64,000 bases of DNA from Rhinopomastus cyanomelas (lineage: Eukaryota > Chordata > Aves > Bucerotiformes > Rhinopomastidae), in contig VXBP01003649.1 of NCBI GenBank assembly GCA_013400115.1, positions 1 through 64,000 on the forward strand, written 5' to 3'. How positions within the stretch are numbered: position 1 is the first letter of the stretch; each line of letters opens with the position of its first letter. Below are positions 58,598 to 64,000 of the stretch, one piece after another. The notes below the pieces were generated by a model. The model was not told where the DNA came from. It was given only the letters and a program-made list of their open reading frames with translations, and made no database searches. Position numbers and translations under genes: made by a program.

Positions 58598-59735
58598 CAT
58601 ATGAGAAAGAGCAGCAATAGCTTGATTGAAGGAGAGAGTGAATACAGAGAAAGTTAAATGTTCACAGGAAACTCCTGAACACCACTGAGGATGGGATGCA
58701 CTGTCTGTCAACGACAGCAGTAGCCTGTCCCTTAAACTGCCTAAAAAAAAACCCCCATAAAACATATCAGAGTATGTTTCTTCTAAGATGCAACAGTGTG
58801 AGTAACACAAACCGCAAACCATTCCAAAAACAAAAGTTGAAAGTCCTCTAGCTTCCTCAGGCAAGGAAGAAACATAACTAGTAATTTCCCTGATATCGTA
58901 AAGATCTCACTGTCTTCAGCTATCAATGATTTGTCTAATAAAATAAGGTGCTAGAGAAGGCCATGGAGAACAGGCTCCCAAGCAGGCATTTGCTGTTTCT
59001 TTGATGCTTACTTAGAGCAAGGAGGAGTTGCTCTTTTCCCCAGCTTCAAAGGATCTTGATTTTTAAATTGACCATAACCAACCGGTGGAAAATACTGATT
59101 GTCAGTACTCACAGTAAGAGAGGAAGGGTAATCCATTTGAAGCAAATCAAATATCTTAAGCTGTGCTTTTTTAATAAAACCTGTAAAATAGTCATATATG
59201 TCTTATACACAGCAGTGGCAAGCATTGACTAGATTAACTAGTTGACATTATAGAAGACAAGAAATAAGTCCTGCTGAAGCTTTTTGCTGTGACCAGGGAT
59301 AATTTTACCCAGCAGAAACAGTGGGAGGCAGTCCAAGTAAACAAAGAATTTGTGCCAAACTATGAGTAGGGATTTTAATGACTTCGGTTTGTTAGTGCTG
59401 CTAAGACCTACTGCATAATCTGTTCCTAGAGTAATTGTTCTGTGAGATTTCAGGGGATCAGTCATGTTCAAACCCATTTTCCTTGAAAGGATAGTGTGCG
59501 GTTAAATCTTGTACAACTCTGAAAAATGCATGTAGCCCTGCTGCGCAGTGCAGAACACTTTGCATTCTGGCTTTTTCACTCATTTTAGCTATTATTGAAT
59601 AAATAAACATCTGATAGTCTTCAGCATTTACAACTTTTTTCTGATATGTGCCAGAATTATTATGTGGCTGAGAAAATTACCTTTCCCAGGTCTCCTCAGC
59701 AAAGACAGGGGACACAAAACCATTGTGGAATATAT
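58598..59735. other. Unique sequence
   Basis: Nothing recognised. Confidence 0.5.
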
Positions 59736-60172
59736 AGAATCACAGAATATTAGGGATTGGAAAGGACCTCGAAAGATCATCTAATGCAACCCCCCTTGCC
59801 AGGGCAGGACCACCTAGACCAATTTGCACAGGCACATATCCAGGTGGGTTTTAAACGCCTCCAGAGAAGGAGACTTCACAATCCCCCCAGGCAGCCTCTT
59901 CCAGCTCTGTCTTCTCAGTGGCAAGAAGTTCCTTGTCATATTGATGTGGAAACTCCCAAGTTCCAGCTTACACCCATTGCCTCTTGTCCTATCACTAGGT
60001 GACACTGAGCAGAGACTGGCTCCACCCTCCTGACACCCACCCTTCACCTTTTTATAAACATTAATGAGGTCGCCCCTCAGTCTTCATTTCTCCAAGCTAA
60101 AGAGATCCAGATCCCTCAGCCTTTCCTTGTAAGGGAGGTGTTCTACTCTCTTCATCATCTTCACGGCTATTC
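59736..60172 (-). mobile_element. CR1 family A, 3' UTR and ORF2 end
   Basis: The 3' end at 59736 (agaatcacagaatattaggg) runs to 'cttcatcatcttcacggct' at about 60172. Confidence 0.9.
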
Positions 60173-60540
60173 TGAACCTTAAGGAAAGTCTCAGTCTTTC
60201 CTTAGGAGATACCGAGTTCTTCTCAATTTCATTCCTGCATTCAAAAAACACTGCCTCTAGCTGTGCACAAACCTCAATTCTAGCTTTTAGGATTTCTTGT
60301 TGAAATACCTATGAACCTAAAATTAAGTGAAAAGGTCATTTAAAAACCATCACAGAATTGTTTGCAGGCCAAGTATCTCAGTGCTAGGTACGGCTTAAAG
60401 AAGAGCAGCCAAATAGACCTGGTCAGAAGACAGCCAATGGCCAAGAGCAGTAGTCAGACTCTCAAGTGCTTTGTGACACTTACACATTGGATAGACTAAT
60501 ATAAGATTGTGGGTTTTCTTCACAGCCAACAGAGAGTGTC
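60173..60540. other. Unique sequence
   Basis: Nothing recognised. Confidence 0.5.
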
Positions 60541-60745
60541 TCACAGAATCACAGAACATATCCAGGTAGGTTTTAAACATCTCCAGAGAAGGAGACTCCA
60601 CAACCCCCCTCTGTCAGCCCCTTCCCTTCCTCTATCACCCTCACCATGAAGAAGTTCTTTCTCATATTGATGTGGAACCTTCTATGTTCCAATTTACATC
60701 CATTGCCCCTTGTCCTATCACTAGATAACACTGAGAAGAGCCCCC
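60541..60745 (-). mobile_element. CR1 family A with microhomology deletion
   Basis: 'tcacagaatcacagaacata' joins straight to 'tccaggtaggttttaaac'. About 90 bp that normally separate 'cagaacat' and 'aggaacatatcc' are lost, probably through the shared GAACAT. It continues to 'actgagaagagcc'. Confidence 0.88.
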
Positions 60746-61078
60746 AGCCAACACATAGTCATTGTAGTCAGTACATTATGAGCACCACTGTAAAAATTAA
60801 TGGAAATAATTAGTGAAAATATTTTTGTATGGCTATTCTAGTTAATGCATACACCCCCCTCCCCCCCCCCGCTGCTGACAAGCTGTGTGTGTTAAAAAAT
60901 AATGGGAAACTAATGTTTTCTCTCATTTGAAACAAATTGCCTTCTCCCTCTTCTGTTAGAAAAATTAGTCTTCCACATGATTCTACTTGAAAATGTTAGG
61001 GAAAAAAGACAGCAAAGAAATACTGGTATGTCACATTCTCTTCCTTTTTTCCCCTTCTCTCTTTAAAAGTGAAGAATC
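60746..61078. other. Unique sequence with C-rich run
   Basis: A nearly pure C tract lies at 60853-60870; otherwise nothing recognised. Confidence 0.55.
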
Positions 61079-61170
61079 TCATCCTGCTTTGGTAAGGGGA
61101 TTGGACTAGATGATCTTTTGAGTTCCCTTCCAATCTCTAATGTTCTGTGATTGTGTGTGATTTTGTGATC
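61079..61170 (+). mobile_element. CR1 family A, 3' terminal 90 bp
   Basis: 'ggggattggactagatgatc' to 'gttctgtgattgtgtgtgat', with an expanded, irregular terminal repeat. Confidence 0.88.
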
Positions 61171-62093
61171 TATGTTTGGAATGAAAAACAATGTTTAATA
61201 TCTTGTTCCTAAGCCTATTCTCAGCCTCTGATCCTACAACAATAACAATAATATGAATAATAACAAAAAAAAAATAACAACAGCATTTTCCGGGCTTCAC
61301 AGCAAATATTAAAGCTCAACCTTCAGGATTACTTATGCTTGGAAAACCTGTTGAGTTTTCTCTTGAGCTAGTTAGTCACCTGCATCTTATAAATATGAAG
61401 CTGCTGTTTTGAAGCTGAGCTACAGACATATTTATTAACTTTAGGGATTTGGTTCTTATTAATCTACTGCTCCCCTTGTTTTTAATCAAATAGCTCTGAC
61501 ACACAAGAGCAGTACTTTATCAACAAATGTACTTAGCAGTGCTCATAGCTGAAAGTGGTAGTGGTTTCACTAAATACCATGTTTACTTTATATATTAATG
61601 TTAGCACTTCTGGAACTTTAATAAAAAGGAACTGTTAGTTTTTCAGAGCAATATTTTTTGAAGAATGTCTTATTTGCATTAAGCTAACTTTGTAAAATCA
61701 GAGCTTGGATGCATAAATAGTAATTAGGAACAGAACATTATGAAAATAGAATGTTTCTGTCTGGATAAAACTGTTCGGAAATGACTTTCAGGTTAATGGA
61801 CGAGATTTCCAAATGTCAGGTTTTAACAAGAGTCCTGAAGACATCTGCAAAGACATTTTTATTTCAAAGAAAATAAAAAGTCTGTGACTTCTTTTCAAAG
61901 GCAGGAAGGAAGAAGGAAGCATTTGATTTGTCTGAACAGCTCACATAATTTAAAGAGAAAGGTTAAAGCCTGATTTTCAGATTTAAGGCACTTTTAAATA
62001 TAGTTCAGATCACAGAAGCCCTGTTCCTCGTTACTTGCTTAGTTTGACACTCACACATACAGGAGTTCAGTCTGCTGTTCTGGGTCATGCTTC
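61171..62093. other. Unique sequence with AAT-rich tract
   Basis: AAT/AAC microsatellite-like stretch at 61237-61282. No gene recognised. Confidence 0.5.
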
Positions 62094-62527
62094 TGGTGAA
62101 GGGAGTAGAACACCTCCCTTACGAGGAAAGGCTGAGGGAGCTGGTTCTATTTAACTTGGAGAAACGAAGACTGAAGGGTGACCTTGTTAATGTCTATAAA
62201 TGTGTGAAGACTGGGGGTCAGCAGAATGGAGCCAGGCTCTTCTCAGTGTCATCTGGTGATAGGACAAGGGGCAACGAGTGTAAGCTGGAACAGAGGAGGT
62301 TGCACATCAATATGAGAAAGAACTTCTTCCCAGTGAGGGTGTCAGAGCAGTGGAATGGGCTCTGTCCAACCCAAGGGGGTTGTGGAGTCTTCTTTTCTGG
62401 AGACGTGTAAAACCTGCCTGGTCATGTTCCTGTGTGACTTGGTCTAGGTGATACTGCTGTGGCAGGGGGATTGGACTAGATGATCTTTCAAGGTCCCTTC
62501 CAATCCCTAATGTTCTGTGATTCTGTA
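62094..62527 (+). mobile_element. CR1 family A, ORF2 end and 3' UTR
   Basis: The frame 62087-62410 reads GVEHLPYEERLRELVLFNLE, the ORF2 C-terminus, followed by the full 3' UTR to 'gttctgtgattctgtaatt'. Confidence 0.92.
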
Positions 62528-63390
62528 ATTCTTATTATTTAATGTATTCTAACTTACTGGATATGTGGTGACAGGTGTCTCAAAATTCCACACGCTGGGT
62601 CTTGTTTGTTAATTCTGTCTGCCTGATTAGCTATCTTTCTCATAAAATATATATCATGATGCTTAGAAATAAACACACCTGCATTTCTTTTAGAATGTTT
62701 GGGATATAGATACCACTGCATGGATGTGCCATTCTCTCCAGAAACAGGCTGTTTGCTGAGATGGTGTGCAAGACAATATAATAATTCTGTGACTCAAAAC
62801 CACTTTTCCCTTCTAGAACATCTAGTGTATGGAGACAGGACTGTGTGGCAGCTGAATGTGAGACAGACACTAGTGCTTCGACTTGTGGTTAGTCTCTTAA
62901 GGATTTGAAAGTCTAGTCACCTGTATATGGAAAATGTGGCACGATGACACATCCTAAATGATAGGACAAGCTGTGGTTTTGCTCATTTCAGTGCAGAAAA
63001 ATTAAAAAAATATAGATTTTCCATAGAAAACCCCCCTGTAAAAATACATTCCCTAAGTTTTGCAGGAGTTTAGGTGTTTTGAACTTGGGTTGCAACCAAG
63101 CAGAGTTTTCAAATGAGAGAAACAGGCAGAAGGTTCAGATAACTTGACATAGAACCAGTGGTACCTTTTCTAAATAGCCTGCTCAGCTTAACAACCGTTA
63201 AAAGATGCATTTAAATACGGAAAACTCTTGCAGGTGTCTGGCTAATTTCCACAGCTGACATACTTTTTCCTGTGGGACAGAGGAAGCATTTACCTAGTTT
63301 GTCTGCAACTGATGTTGCAGATTGTCTTTGAGCTGCTGTAATAATGTAAGTCCCTGTTTTCACTGATAACCATCTCTTGGATACAAGCCA
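62528..63390. other. Unique sequence
   Basis: Nothing recognised. Confidence 0.5.
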
Positions 63391-63551
63391 CAGAAACACT
63401 AAATGTTAGGGATTGGAAGGGACCTTGAAAGATTCTCTAGTCCAAACCCCCTGCCAGAGCAGGACCACCTAGACCAAGTTGCACAGGAATGTGTCCAGGT
63501 GTGTTTTAACATCTCCAGAGAAGGAGACTCCTCAACTCTCCTGGGCAGCCC
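63391..63551 (-). mobile_element. CR1 family A, 3' 160 bp
   Basis: 'aaatgttagggattggaagg' to 'ctcctgggcagccc', a standard truncated tail with a damaged terminus. Confidence 0.9.
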
Positions 63552-64000
63552 AAAACCCATGAGTATGTTAATATAACAACCACAATTTTCTCTGAAGTTG
63601 TAAAGCTTGTGTTGAAATTCAAATTAATCCTTAAAGGGAAATGAAAGGAAAAGAATGTAAGAATTGAAATGAAAGTGGTAGAATGTGGATGGGGAAATGC
63701 AGTGAATGTCTGTCTCCTTCAGAGACAGCCGGAGTTGATGTATGCTACGAATTAGTAAAGTCTATTTAATGTTAAGTTCGCTCCACTGTTTCTATTAGCA
63801 GTTCTGAGTTACATGGGGGATCACTTTAAGAGCTAATCTGGCTGGAAAATTTTGAATGCTTATTTTTAATATAAATGCAGTCTTGCAGACCAACATGGAC
63901 TGCAGCTTTAAATGCATCTCAATGAAGCTTGTTGTCTTTAAATGCCACTCTTTTTATTAGTGGCATAAATCTTGTTATTTATCTGTGTTACCTTGCGCCA
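63552..64000. other. Unique sequence to window end
   Basis: Nothing recognised. Confidence 0.5.

Noticed and set aside
1..64000. CRISPR arrays, operons, bacterial signals
   Set aside because: The repeated sequences are dispersed CR1 copies without regular spacers, and composition and repeat content are avian.

Overview
The window is vertebrate, almost certainly bird, genomic DNA. It is AT-rich (except one GC-rich LTR), has no compact operons or long host open reading frames, and is littered with CR1 non-LTR retrotransposons in both orientations. I count about 44 CR1 pieces. Summing their approximate lengths gives roughly 19-20 kb, about 30 % of the window. That is far above the usual bird level and resembles the CR1-swollen genomes of woodpeckers and relatives (Piciformes); the order is my inference. 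No host protein-coding exon, tRNA, rRNA or CRISPR could be supported. The longer open frames are either CR1 reverse transcriptase/endonuclease remnants or chance frames. The window therefore reads as intergenic or intronic sequence.

CR1 families used below. Family A: 3' end contains 'ggactagatgatctttcgag' and ends in ATTCTGTG repeats; most copies belong here. Family B: 3' end contains 'atgatcccaagggtctttt' and ends in ATTCTATG repeats; two copies are about 99 % identical. Family C: older, more diverged CR1s of the classical type.

Layout. 0-7 kb: a broken RT-bearing family A copy followed by an inverted fragment, then a minus family A copy nested in a plus family A copy. 8-20 kb: scattered 3' fragments in both orientations, plus a possible old LTR near 16.1-16.75 kb. 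20-43 kb: mostly unique AT-rich sequence with an assembly gap, short CR1 tails and one twin-priming-like inverted CR1 at 26.5 kb. 43.9-45.4 kb: a 766-bp solo LTR with a 5-bp target duplication, followed by a young family B CR1. 46-48 kb: an old CR1 and a roughly 105-bp segmental duplication. 48.2-52.1 kb: the most informative locus, a long family A CR1 (ORF1 esterase remnant, endonuclease, reverse transcriptase) that received a 363-bp ERVK-like solo LTR (6-bp TSD) and a 193-bp hAT-type MITE (15-bp identical termini, 8-bp TSD). 52-64 kb: further CR1 tails, the second young family B copy, and a family B fragment nested in a family A copy.

The nested insertions give a relative history: family A CR1 first, then the ERVK-like LTR, the hAT MITE and family B CR1, with family B probably the most recent. 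Nothing in the window forms a cooperating gene system; the biology is that of competing mobile elements.
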